Assembly (NCBI GenBank): GCA_018398585.1 | Contig: JAGTTD010000007.1 | Span: forward strand, 9,451,320 to 9,515,319 | DNA length: 64,000 nucleotides | DNA from: Simmondsia chinensis | Lineage: Eukaryota; Streptophyta; Magnoliopsida; Caryophyllales; Simmondsiaceae | Direction of reading: 5' to 3' | Shown: positions 23,533 through 32,954 of the stretch, piece by piece | Position numbering within the stretch: the first letter of the stretch is position 1 | Layout: every line of letters starts with the position of its first letter | The notes under the pieces: model-generated | The model's input: only the letters and a program-made list of their open reading frames with translations | Databases searched by the model: none | Told to the model about the DNA's origin: nothing | Translations under genes and position numbers: made by a program

Positions 23533-24075
23533 CCTCCTCACTGTCTACCTTCCGTTGAATGTTAAGCTTATTCATTGCGTGCTACTCATTGAATATTGAG
23601 CCTACTCATTGTTTACTACTTATTAAATTGTTGTGCTACTCATGGAATGTTGAATGTACTTGTTATTCGCTACTCATTACACATTGAGCCTACTTATTGT
23701 TTGCTACTCATTAAATGGTTGCGCTACTCATGGAATGTTGAATGTACTTGTTATTCGCTGCTCATCACTCGTCGAGCCTACTCATTATTTGCTAATCATT
23801 AAATGGTTGTGCTATTCATGGAATGCTGAACATACTTGTTATTCGTTACCCATTACATGTTGAGCCTATTCATCATTTGCTACTCATTAAATGGTTGTGC
23901 TACTCATGGGATGTTGAACGTACTTATCATTTGATACTCATTACACGTTAAGCTTACTTATCATTTGCTACTCATTAAATGTTTGTGCTGCTCATGGAAC
24001 GCTGAACGTACCTGTTATTTGCTAGTCATTACACGTTGAGCCTACTAATCATTTGCTACTCATTAAATGGTCGAG
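23533..24075. repeat. 88 bp tandem array, about six copies
   Basis: The landmark CATTAAATGG, or a one-base variant, falls at 23621, 23709, 23797, 23885, 23973 and 24061, an exact 88 base spacing with no indel across six units. Each unit also holds GCTACTCATGGAATGTTGAA and a CTACTCATT motif repeated within it. Short ORFs here are frames of the repeat, not genes. The position, just before a Tat-type 3' region, fits the repeat-prone 3' UTR of Tat elements. Confidence 0.95.
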
Positions 24076-25562
24076 TCACTTGACTACTTTTAGCACAAAT
24101 GCATTAGGAAACCTGCTCGGTATTCACTACTCAATGGGGTGAGACAACTCTTGATCATTAGTTGGTCATCTCAACATGATTGACTACTTCTAGACCAAGA
24201 ACAAATGCAAATTACTGACTTTTGGTCGGTCCTAGCTGTATCAACCAAAACTCATAGGTCTAGAGTACGTTGATTGGAGCTAGCTTACCCTGAATTTGTT
24301 AACAAAAATCAACCAACTCTATTGAGTATTACTTATATAACCCAAGTTAAATCGCCTGAGTATCTTAACTAGTGTAAGTTGTGTAAGCCTTCTTTAGCCA
24401 AAACCAAAGCACTAAGCGGGGATTATCATCAAGCCTCGCTCTTACGGGCCAAAAAAATTTAATCTTCATGACTATGGGGCTTGATTCCCACCACGAGTTA
24501 CTACTAGGATTAGGACTGGGAGGCTTGGTTGTCCACCAGGAGTCAATAATAGTATCACGGCTGGGGGGCTCGATCGCCCTCTATGAGTCGTTTATCAGTC
24601 TATGACTGGGGGGGGGGCTCCACCAATAATCAAGTCCTAGCTGGGGGCTTGTATGTGTCAACCGAAGTTTAGATACACTAAATGATCACTCCTCCCACTG
24701 GCATTAACAAGTAGAATGTTTTGGATGAATAAAACTAGGCTCCACCCATGGAGGCGCTAAGAGTCTATGCCTGAGAACTGTCGTGTAAACGTTTACACTT
24801 ATTATTATTATTATTTATCTTGGCACTAATATCATTTTGAAAATTTTACTCACCTAACTATACGCTAAGTAATTATATCAGTAGGAAGAAATAATTTAGT
24901 GTTGCTCACCCCCACTAAATATTGGTATCATCCTGAGAAGCTTTTACCTTCTTGCTAACTCCCCAACTTTGTTGGCACTAATAAAGATATAGCAGGCAAC
25001 CACTTAAATGGCAAACATGGGTAAGGCATTCAATTTAGACGAATAATTAATTATGTTCATCCTATACATAGATGAGTAATGTTATGTTCACCCTGTACGT
25101 AGATGAGTAATGCCTTATACCCATGTAACACCACGAGATTAGTGAACAAGCACGATTGACCAATCCATCAATAGGAATATTCTAACGGGTCAAACAACTA
25201 TTCTCGCTTTAAGTACTTTTTAACTCAACTGTCTAGATTTTAGTGAAGCTGGGGGCTTGGTCTCCCACCATGGTCCAATTCAAGGCTGGGGGGCTTGGTA
25301 GCCAATCACAAATCTATGTTAAGTCCTTAATTAGAGGAATAGTTGTGTGTCGCAATTGGTTGTGGGATAATAGCAAAAAGACTGGAGATTGCTCTCACAT
25401 TCGCCTTAACTCATAAGCAAATATCATAATTAAGGACTCAAACTACTCTTTATCGGTAGCACTAGTCTGACTCACCATCTTACCTATTTAGTTTGTGAGT
25501 TATAGGTTTAATGGTACATGACTACCATTGGCTTCCTGCCAGGCAAATTGGATAGCCATAAC
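24076..25562. other. Tat B 3' non-coding region (left part)
   Basis: There is no coding frame. The motif GCTGGGGG-CTTG / ACTGGGAGGCTTGG recurs several times (about 24520, 24560, 24605, 24637, 25248, 25283), as is usual between pol and 3' LTR of Tat elements; Tat C shows the same at 49480-49560. A short duplication (TAGATGAGTAATG at about 25066 and 25101) is present. I infer this is the left part of a Tat element whose right end lies at 38069-38704. Confidence 0.55.
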
Positions 25563-25631
25563 AAAATCACTTCATCAAGTGGGATGCTTACCCATTATGG
25601 AGTTATTCTTGCACCTTGTCCACTTGGCTAC
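25563..25631. repeat. 69 bp tandem array, left portion
   Basis: One unit (GGGATGCTTACCCATTATGG to CACTTGGCTAC) precedes the chromovirus; the same array continues after it at 31409. The chromovirus target site GGCTAC is a conserved word of the repeat. Confidence 0.75.
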
Positions 25632-26035
25632 TGTTATGAATCGTTAGAATTTAATTGTAATTCCTGTTATTAGTGGCTGAGTATTGTTTCAAGTATTGAG
25701 TTGTATATTTTTAAATGTAAGTTGAGTCCTTTTAGGCACCAAAGTGGCAAGTTGGTCAATATCGGGTCAAAATCAGGGGCTGCTGCAGTTTTGGAGCGAA
25801 AGTCTTTTTTTTTTGGAGGTTAAGTCGGTTAGTCTTGATGCATTGTATCCAAAGGTCTATAAATAGGATCTTAAGCTTGTAATCTTATCATTCAATGAAA
25901 TATAAACTAATTTTCTTTCGGAATTAACTCTCTTTTCTCATCTCGTTCTCTATTTCTCATTCCCTTTCACTTCTCTTCTCACCTAACTCTTTCTTCTACT
26001 AGGTTAGACTTTTAATTCTTAATTGGAAGCTAAAA
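25632..26035 (+). repeat. Chromovirus 5' LTR
   Basis: The LTR spans TGTTATGAATCG to GGAAGCTAAAA (the 3' LTR has ..GCTAACA). A TATA-like CTATAAATAGGATC (about 25858-25871) and an AATGAAATATAAAC poly(A)-signal-like stretch (about 25895) are visible, followed by a pyrimidine-rich U5 with CTCTTTCTTCTACTAGG. Confidence 0.9.
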
Positions 26036-26037
26036 AG

Positions 26038-26050
26038 TGGTATCAGAGCC
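26038..26050 (+). promoter_or_regulatory. Primer-binding site, initiator Met tRNA type
   Basis: TGGTATCAGAGCC, two bases after the LTR, is complementary to the 3' end of plant initiator methionine tRNA and would prime minus-strand DNA synthesis. Confidence 0.95.
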
Positions 26051-26099
26051 GGTTCTACAATCAATTGATTGATTGAGGCTGGCAAAATCAAAGAAAAAT

Positions 26100-27505
26100 A
26101 TGATTGAAGGCGTGGGAACCAGATTTGGAGTTGGAGGTGCCAATGCACCAGGTTCTGGATTGGATTTTGTGGCTGTGGTTACGAGTTCTGGAGCTAATGT
26201 ATCAAGTGATCATCACCGAGATTGGAATGACAAGTTAGAACAGCTGAATGCTAAGTTTGAGCAACAGCAAATCGAGCTTAAAGCTAGGTTTGATCAGCAG
26301 CAACTCGAGAGTATGCAAAAGAGTGATAGCATTCAGCAAATGTTGAAATTGATTTTGGATAGAGACTCGAACTAGGAAGAACGGCTACAACAAATTGAAG
26401 AAAAAATTGAAAAATTGCAAGATCAGGTTAATAAAACAAAAAGAAACAAGTGTTGATGCGATCTTAAAGCTTGCAAGTCAGATTTTTCATCAAAAACAGT
26501 CCAATCAGTAGCAAGAACATGTTGACAGGCCTGAGATTCTGGTGAGAAACCGTGACAAATCTCCCATAGTTCAAGCAACTACAATACCTTCAATTAACAT
26601 TAGGTCAGCAGCAAATCAACCTCTGCAACAAGAATTTGATGTAGACAATCAGAATCAAGTCTCTGGACAGGCACATTGCAGACCTGAAGCTTCAAATTCA
26701 GACCACAATTGCAGGCCACAAAACTTAGTGCTGCAACGCAGTGCTGATTTTGATGAGTTCGATCATTTGGACAGACCTCCTGATTGACATTATCAGCATA
26801 GAACCGTGAGTAATGACATGTTATCTGGTGGTAGGAGTGGTAATCACAGGCAGCCAAGAGTTGAAATTGATCCTTTTGATGGCAAGTTACTGGAATCATG
26901 GCTTAGAAGGTGTGACTGGTACTTCATGTATTATAACATACCTGATGATGAAAAGCTCCAATTAGCTGCAGTACATCTACATGGCCACCATGAGGTGTAG
27001 TATTATAGTTTGTTGAAGAGCAAACCGAATCTTTCTTGGGGCCAATTCGTAGAGGAAATGTGTGAACGTTATGGAGAAGGTGAATCAACGGACGTTGTGG
27101 ATAATTTTAACAAATTATCTCAAACTTCAACCGTGAGTGAGTACATGCTTAGATTTGAGAACTTAAGAGCGAACTTGCTGTCCATTTTGTCTATAGCTCC
27201 CTAGGATACCGAGTCATATTATGTGTCTTGCTATAAGTGGATTAAAACCTAGGATCAAGAACATGGTGAAAGCCATTGGTCCTAAGACCTTGTCAAGTGC
27301 TTATAACAAGGAAAAATTGATTGAACCCACTCATGTCCAACCGAGTGACAAATTTAAGCAGTCAAGCAGCAAGTTTAAGCCACAACCGAAAGCAGGTTCT
27401 GTTGCAGGTGCAGGATATAAACGTGCTGTTGACAGAAGCTCGGTGAGACTTTGCTTTCGTTGTAACCAGCCATATCAGCCTGGACATAGGTAAAAAACAC
27501 AAGCA
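26100..27505 (+). pseudogene. Chromovirus gag
   Basis: The ATG at 26100 is chosen because MIEGVGTR aligns with MADGVRTR of the minus-strand element at 42654. Residues about 40-95 form a glutamine-rich coiled coil (LEQLNAKFEQQQIELKARF). A TAG at 26374-26376 falls before EERLQQ. The capsid region follows in pieces: 26806-27000 (VEIDPFDGKLLESWLRRCDW), 27010-27204 (SWGQFVEEMCERYGEGES) and 27221-27493. A nucleocapsid zinc knuckle of chromovirus type (LCFRCNQPYQPGHR then stop) lies at about 27450-27492. The gag binds and packages the RNA. About six stops or shifts make it inactive. Confidence 0.85.
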
Positions 27506-27508
27506 ATA

Positions 27509-29392
27509 ATGTGTGCTAAAGGGACCCGTGTTGAAGTTGAAACAGGCAGTGAGCATTCAGCAGTAGAAAGTGACAGTGTTGGTGATTCTTCACAAGATGA
27601 ATTGAGTGAAGATGAAGTGGAGATATCAATGAAGGCTTTAACCGGTAGTGGAGCTCATAACACTATCAAAATCAGAGGTAAGGCTGGAAAACATTCCATC
27701 ATTATCCTCATTGATAGTGGGAGTACACATAGTTTCATCGATCCCAAGTTGAGTAAGAAGGCAAGGCATGAAGTGATAACGACTCATCCTTTGCAAGTGA
27801 TGGTGGCTGATGGCAATTCTTTAACCATTCATAACAAGTGCATAGCATTCCCATGGTCTATGCAAGAACATCACTTCACCTTTGATTTCAAAGTTCTTCC
27901 TTTGGGAGGTGGTGATATGGTGCTAGGGGTGGATTGGATGAGGACCTTCAACCCGGTTATATTCGATTTTGATAAGATGACTGTGGCATTTGAGGTTCGT
28001 GGCACCAAATTATCCTTGAAAGGCATGTCAGAGGAAGCTCAACTCAAGATAATTGATGGTAAACGTGTGCACGAGGGGATCAAGAAGAAGGCAATACAAT
28101 GGATAGTTCGTTTGTTCATGGTAGCTACGGTTGAGCTGCAGCAGGGACTTCAACCAGAAGTGCAGTCCGTAGTGGATGAATTTGGTGACATCTTTGAGCC
28201 GCCTAAGAGTCTTCCTCTTCCAAGGAGTGTAGACCATGCCATTCCTTTGCATGCAAATGCTGATTCGGTGAAGATTAGGCCTTATCGATATGCACACGGC
28301 CAAAAGTCAGAGATAGAGAGGCAAGTGGAGGAACTTCTTCACATGAACTTTATTAGACCAAGCCATAGTCCTTTTGCTTCACCCGTGATCCTTGTGAAGA
28401 AGAAAGATGGCTCGACTCGAATGTGTATTGACTACCGCCGGTTGAATGCTCTAACGATGAAGGATAAGTTTCCCATTCTGATCATAGATGATTTGCTCGA
28501 CGAATTACATGGTGCGTGCTTCTTTTCAAAGCTTGATTTGAGGCAAGGATACCATCAAATCAGGGTCCTCGAGCCGGATATTTACAAGACAGCTTTTCAA
28601 ACTCACCATGGCCATTTCGAGTTTGTTGTTGTGCCTTTCAGCTTGACAAATGCTCCGGCCACTTTTCAAGCAGCCACGAACGACGTTTTCAAGCCTTATC
28701 TGAGGAAGTCAATGCTCGTTTTCTTCAACGACATATTGATTTACAGCTCAACATATGAAGCTCATCTCACTCACCTCCGACAAGTGTTTGAATTGATGCG
28801 GCAACACAAGTTCTTTGCAAAGTTGTCCAAGTGTTCGTTTGCTCAAGATAAGCTCGAGTATTTGGGTCATATCATCTCACACGAGGGAGTGTCTACTGAT
28901 CCTAACAAGATCCGTGCAATGCAAGAATGGGCAATTCCGATCACCTTGAAGAAATTGAGGGGTTTTTTGGGGTTGACCGGGTATTATAGAAAATTTATTA
29001 AGGGATATGGTTCTATTGCCAAACCCTTAACCGAGCTCTTGAAGAAGGATGCTTTTACATGGAACGAGAGATATCAAGCCACATTTGAAGCCCTTAAAGC
29101 CACAATGTGTGCTGCACCAGTTTTGGAGATGCCGGACTTTACCGAAAGCTTTATTTTGGAGACCGATGCAAGTGGTACTGGTATAGGGGCTGTTCTTTCT
29201 CAAAAAGGGAAGCCTATTGCTTACTTGATCCAAGCTCTTAGCCATAAACATCGAGCTATGTCAACATATGAGAAGGAATATCTAGCCATCCTCTTTGCCG
29301 TGGAGAAATGGAGGCAATACTTGGAGGGTCATAAGTTCATCATTGGAACGGATCATCAAAGCCTCAAGTATCTCCTTGAACAAAAGCTGTGA
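27509..29392 (+). pseudogene. Chromovirus protease, reverse transcriptase, RNase H
   Basis: A single 627-codon open frame. The protease active site is IDSGSTHSFID (about 27710-27740). RT begins near 28250 with IRPYRYAHGQKSEIE and carries ILVKKKDGSTRMCIDYRRLN, LDLRQGYHQIRV (first catalytic Asp) and the palm box FFNDILIYS (28721-28747). The third residue of that box is Asn (AAC, 28727-28729) instead of Asp, so polymerase activity is expected to be lost although the frame is open. RNase H starts about 29100 with ILETDASGTGIGAVLSQ and includes STYEKEYLAILFAVEKW and GTDHQSL. The frame ends at TGA 29390-29392 by a frameshift; the domain continues in another frame (KENTTADALSRQ, about 29462-29497). 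It would copy RNA to DNA in the element's particle. Confidence 0.92.
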
Positions 29393-29549
29393 CGAGGATT
29401 CAAAAGAAAGGTCTCATGAAAATGGTAGGCCTTGATTACGACATCGAATATAGAAGTGGCAAGGAGAACACTACTGCGGATGCTCTGTCAAGGCAGTTTG
29501 AGGACGATAATCAGGCCACCTGTGTTGCTGTTACCAGGTAATTCCTTCT

Positions 29550-31000
29550 TGGGTGGAAGAGTTACATAAGTCCTATGAGAGAGACCCTTTTTCCCTGGAA
29601 AAATTGGTCGCTGCTGTCCTTAAACGCGAGGCAAAGATCATTGCTGCAGACACTGATATCACTGTGCAGCAGGGGCTGATCCGTATCAGAGGGCTGTTGT
29701 ATGTTGGTTCTGCCACTGATCTGAGAGAACTGGTCATCCAAGCTTCACATGATGTTGCTTGGGGTGGTCACGAGGGTGTAGAAGGCACCTATCAATGAAT
29801 CAAAGCATATTTTACATGGCCGAGTATGAAAAAAGATGTAAGTGATTACGTGGAGTCTTGTGAAGTATGTCAACAAACGAAGTTGGTAGATCCTCGTTAC
29901 AAAGGACTTCTTCAACCTCTTCCCATTCCGGAGGGAGCTTGGGTTCACATTAGCATGGATTTCATTGAGGGACTACCGAAGTCCAAAGGCAAGGAGGTCA
30001 TATGGGTAGTGGTGGATTGTTTCACCAAGTATAGTCATTTCAATGCTCTTGCTCGACCCATCACCGATGAAAAATTGGCAAGGGTCTTCCTTGACAACAT
30101 TTACAAATTACATGGATTGCCTTAATCCATTGTGTCCGATCGAGACAAGATTTTCACAAGCACGTTTTGGAGGGAGTTGTTTAAGTTGATGGGTACTACA
30201 TTGGCACTCAGTTCCTCTTATCATCCTCAAATGGATGGCCAAACCGAATGAGTCAACCAATGTATTGAACAGTACCTTCGGAGTATGGTCTTCTCGAGGC
30301 CCAAGGAGTGGAACCGTTGGCTTTCCTTAGCCGAATTTTGGTTCAATACCCACTTCCACACATCCATTGGCACTTCACCCTTCCAAGCATTGTATGGCTA
30401 TCCTCCACCCTCTCCTATGATGTTATAACAATCGAAGATCACCGGTTTTGCAGCTACTGATTTAGTTTAGCAGAGGAAACAATTTATGCAAGTGCTTAAG
30501 GACAATCTTCAACAAGCTCGAGCTCAGATGAAGTATTACGCTGATAAGAAAAGGGTAGACAAAAGCTATGACGTTGGTGACATAGTCTACCTTAAATTAC
30601 CACCGTATAGACAGTCCTCCTTGGCTGTCAGGCGTAATGTCAAGCTAAGTGCCCGATACTTTGGCCCGTACAAAATTTTGGAGAAAATCGGCAATGTCGC
30701 TTATAAGTTCGACTTACCTTCGCATTCATACATTCACCCTGTGTTTCATGTGTCCCTACTTAAAAAGTAGGTTAAAAAGGGAGTTGCAGCTGCTCAGGAC
30801 CCTCCTGCTGCAGAAACTAATGGCCTGCTGGTGTTGCAACCTGCTGCTATAAAGGCTCGGAGGTCGCTGCAGCATGATCATGGTGCTGTGCAAGACGTTT
30901 TGGTGACTTGGTGCAACTTGGACAAGGGTTTGATGACTTGGGAAGATTGCAATTTCTTGAAGAGCCAATTCCCGAGTTTCAATTCTTGAGGACAAGAAGC
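29550..31000 (+). pseudogene. Chromovirus integrase with chromodomain-like tail
   Basis: 29553-29798 and 29826-30125 hold the zinc domain (H in ASHDVAWGGH, then C-E-V-C) and the core start ISMDFIEGLP (first Asp). After the TAA at 30123 come [12 protein letters not shown] (second Asp) and [10 protein letters not shown] (Glu, about 30220-30249), so all three DDE residues survive although stops separate them. 30486-30770 carries the GPY/F-type C-terminal region (ARYFGPYKILEKIGNVAYKF). After the TAG at 30768, VQDVLVTWCNLDKGLMTWED and then FPSFNS form a chromodomain-like tail to the TGA at about 30989. This tail is thought to target insertion to heterochromatin in chromoviruses. Confidence 0.85.
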
Positions 31001-31007
31001 TTCTCAA

Positions 31008-31018
31008 GAGGGAGGGAA
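31008..31018 (+). promoter_or_regulatory. Chromovirus polypurine tract
   Basis: AGAGGGAGGGAA directly precedes the TG of the 3' LTR; it would prime plus-strand DNA synthesis. Confidence 0.9.
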
Positions 31019-31408
31019 TGTTATGAATCGTTAGAATTTAATTGTAATTCCTGTTATTAGTGGCTGAGTATTGTTTCAAGTATTGAGTTGTATATTTTTA
31101 AATGTTAGTTGAGTCCTTTTAGGCGCCAAAGTGGCAAGTTGGTCAATATGAGGCTGCTGCAGTTTTGGCGCGAAAGTCTGTTTTTTTGGAGGTTAAGTCG
31201 GTTAGTCTTGGTGCATTGTATCCAAAGGTCTATAAATAGGATCTTAAGCTTGTAATCTCATCATTCAATGAAATATAAACTGATTTTCTTTTGGAATTAA
31301 CTCTCTTTTCTCATTTCTTTCTCTATTTCTCATCCCCTTTCACTTCTCTTCTCACCTAACTCTTTCTTCTACTAGGTTAGACTTTCAATTCTTAATTGGA
31401 AGCTAACA
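31019..31408 (+). repeat. Chromovirus 3' LTR
   Basis: A 390 bp copy of 25632-26035, with a 14 base deletion after GGTCAATAT and scattered substitutions. It ends GGAAGCTAACA and is followed by ACTAC. Confidence 0.92.
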
Positions 31409-31685
31409 ACTACTCTGATACAAAGGGGGACGGATGCTTACTCACTGTGGGAATGACTACTTACCCAAGTCCTCTTAGCTACTCGAATACCAAGGGGGGT
31501 GGATGCCTACTCATTCTGGAATTGCTTGTTCACTTTAGTCCATTTGGCTACTCTCATATCAAGATGGCTAGGTGCTTACTCAATGAAAAATCGTTTACTC
31601 ACCAAGTCCACCTGTCTATTCTGATACCAAGTTGAATGATTGCTTACTCTCAACCGCAATATCACTTAGACTAGGTTCTTAACTA
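31409..31685. repeat. 69 bp tandem array, right portion
   Basis: The landmark TACTCTGATA and its variants occur at 31411, 31480, 31549 and 31617, a 69/69/68 base spacing. Units share GGCTACTC.ATACCAAG and GGATGCTTACTCA. It continues the array cut by the chromovirus at 25631, giving about five units in total. Confidence 0.9.
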
Positions 31686-32502
31686 GGAGACTGTATGAGC
31701 TAATCAAGCCCCGAGTCTAATTCCCCCTTACGTGCCTACTAATATTGGCGCCGAGCAATTAGGTGCTCAATAAGTCAGTGCCATACTCTATTGATAGCCG
31801 ACTAATTTCTCTACTCACTTAGGCGAGTGGCATATTAAACTCACTTTGTATTTTGCAGAATATATGAACTACAGATTGCTAGAAGCAGGTCATACTCTAA
31901 AATAGTAGAAGCTAATAATCAGATATTGACGAGTCTGTCATGATTTCATAGTTAAATAGTTTCATTTTCAATAACCATAACTCTTTAAAGGTTTCCTCAT
32001 AATGTTTACAGTAGTGAAGAATGCTTCTAAAAGGATGCCCACGGCACCTACAATAGCCTCGCTACTCTTAATGATCCACATCAGTACATTTACAAGTGTC
32101 CTTAGTGGTCTATGTGTTAAATCTTAAATATTAGTGGTATTTTATTATAATTTTTAAATATGGGCATTTAAATAAAAAAAAAATAGAGAATGATGCCTCC
32201 TATCATAATGTAGACTCTAGCTTGATAGCTCACGTCATATTCATTATTTCCTAGGTCAAGGGTTCAAGGTTACCAAGCCTCAATTTTTTGAAACATTTTC
32301 ATTTTGATTCTTCTAAAGTTGTGGTTCTTTATTTTTAAGTACCATAAAACACTATATAATATATTAAGATTAATAGATTTATAATCTTTTTATTATTTTT
32401 TTAAGAAAATACTAAATTATGATTTTATTTCACTTATATGAAACTTTTAGTTGTTGTATTAGTATAATTATTTTATAAAAGTTTATATATATATTTTCAA
32501 TT
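31686..32502. other. Non-coding, increasingly AT-rich DNA
   Basis: The left half is Tat-type 3' sequence (for example GGCGCCGAGCAATTAGG). From about 32100 it is strongly AT-rich with no ORF. Around 32220-32275 there is a weak pol III-like pair (TAGCTTGATAG and GGTTCAAGGTT), which I do not consider enough for a SINE call. Confidence 0.5.
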
Positions 32503-32772
32503 TTTAATGATTGATTTGTATGGAACATTCCCATTACCTCAAGGGCTCCTGCCTAAGCAGGGTCTGGGGGGGTGCATGTACGCAGCCTTCTCCCTTCAGC
32601 GTGTTAACCTGAAAGGGGCTGTTTCACAGTGCCCCCAACCTGAGGGTGAGGACTTCCCAGAAGGCCACCCATCCTGGTACTACTCTCACTCAAGCACGCT
32701 TAACTTCGGAATTCTAATGGGATCCGGTGACAGCGTGTTGGTGCCCTCTTTGGTTTAATGATTTATTTGTAT
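32503..32772 (-). mobile_element. SINE with 5S-rRNA-like head and Au-like body, 19 bp TSD
   Basis: A 232 bp unit (32522-32753) is flanked by TTTAATGATTGATTTGTAT (32503-32521) and the same 19-mer with one mismatch (32754-32772), as in LINE-mediated retroposition. On the minus strand its first ~110 bases (32753 to about 32645) are 5S rRNA-like. From CACCGGATCCCAT to GGGAAGTCCTC I count about seven differences from the plant 5S sequence in roughly 76 positions, and the internal control regions (AAGTTAAGCGTGCTTG; GATGGGTG) are largely kept. The 3' half (about 32632-32522) reads GAAACAGCCC, AAGGCTGCGTACAT, CCAGACCCTGCTTAGGCAGG and AGCCCTTG, characteristic words of the plant Au SINE body. No A or T tail is present. 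The open plus-strand frame across it is incidental. Confidence 0.85.
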
Positions 32773-32954
32773 ATTTTATTTTTGATTTTGTTTAATACGG
32801 ACCCTATATTGTTGAAATCATAAACTCAATTTAATTTATTGTAGATAAATTGTTTCATTTTTTATTTTGTCTATAATTTTTACTTTCAAATACTTCCCAA
32901 CTGCGTAAATCTTAACTAAAATGTTATTCCTCAATTCTCTTATATTTTTCTCTT

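Larger units (their letters stand above)
25627..31413 (+). mobile_element. Chromovirus (Ty3/gypsy, probably Reina-like) inserted in tandem array
   Basis: This is a 5.8 kb LTR retrotransposon (25632-31408). The LTRs of 404 and 390 bp start TGTTATGAATCG. A TGGTATCAGAGCC primer site (initiator Met tRNA) lies at 26038-26050, and a polypurine tract GAGGGAGGGAA precedes 31019. Flanks are GCTAC (25627-25631) and ACTAC (31409-31413), a target duplication with one mismatch. The internal order gag, PR, RT, RNase H, IN and chromodomain-like C-terminus identifies a chromovirus. Its short LTRs suggest the Reina clade, but I cannot confirm this without a tree. The LTRs differ by a 14 base indel and about a dozen substitutions by eye, so it is moderately young. 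It is broken by stops and one frameshift. Confidence 0.9.

Noticed and set aside
23596..23863. Two ~68-codon ORFs with repeated residues
   Set aside because: They are frames through the 88 bp tandem array.
23533..24075. CRISPR-like array
   Set aside because: The repeats are contiguous with no unique spacers, and the genome is plant nuclear.
26038..26050. tRNA gene fragment
   Set aside because: TGGTATCAGAGCC here and at 43732 and 60892 are primer-binding sites next to LTRs, not tRNA genes.
32220..32280. tRNA-derived SINE head from A-box/B-box-like words
   Set aside because: Both boxes have mismatches, and I see no body, tail or target duplication.
32645..32753. Functional 5S rRNA gene
   Set aside because: Its 3' end is diverged and fused to a SINE body, and the whole is enclosed by a 19 bp target duplication, so it is a retroposed copy.
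32522..32753. Cassandra-type LTR (5S-containing)
   Set aside because: There are no LTR termini and the flanking duplication is 19 bp rather than about 5 bp; the second half reads as Au SINE.
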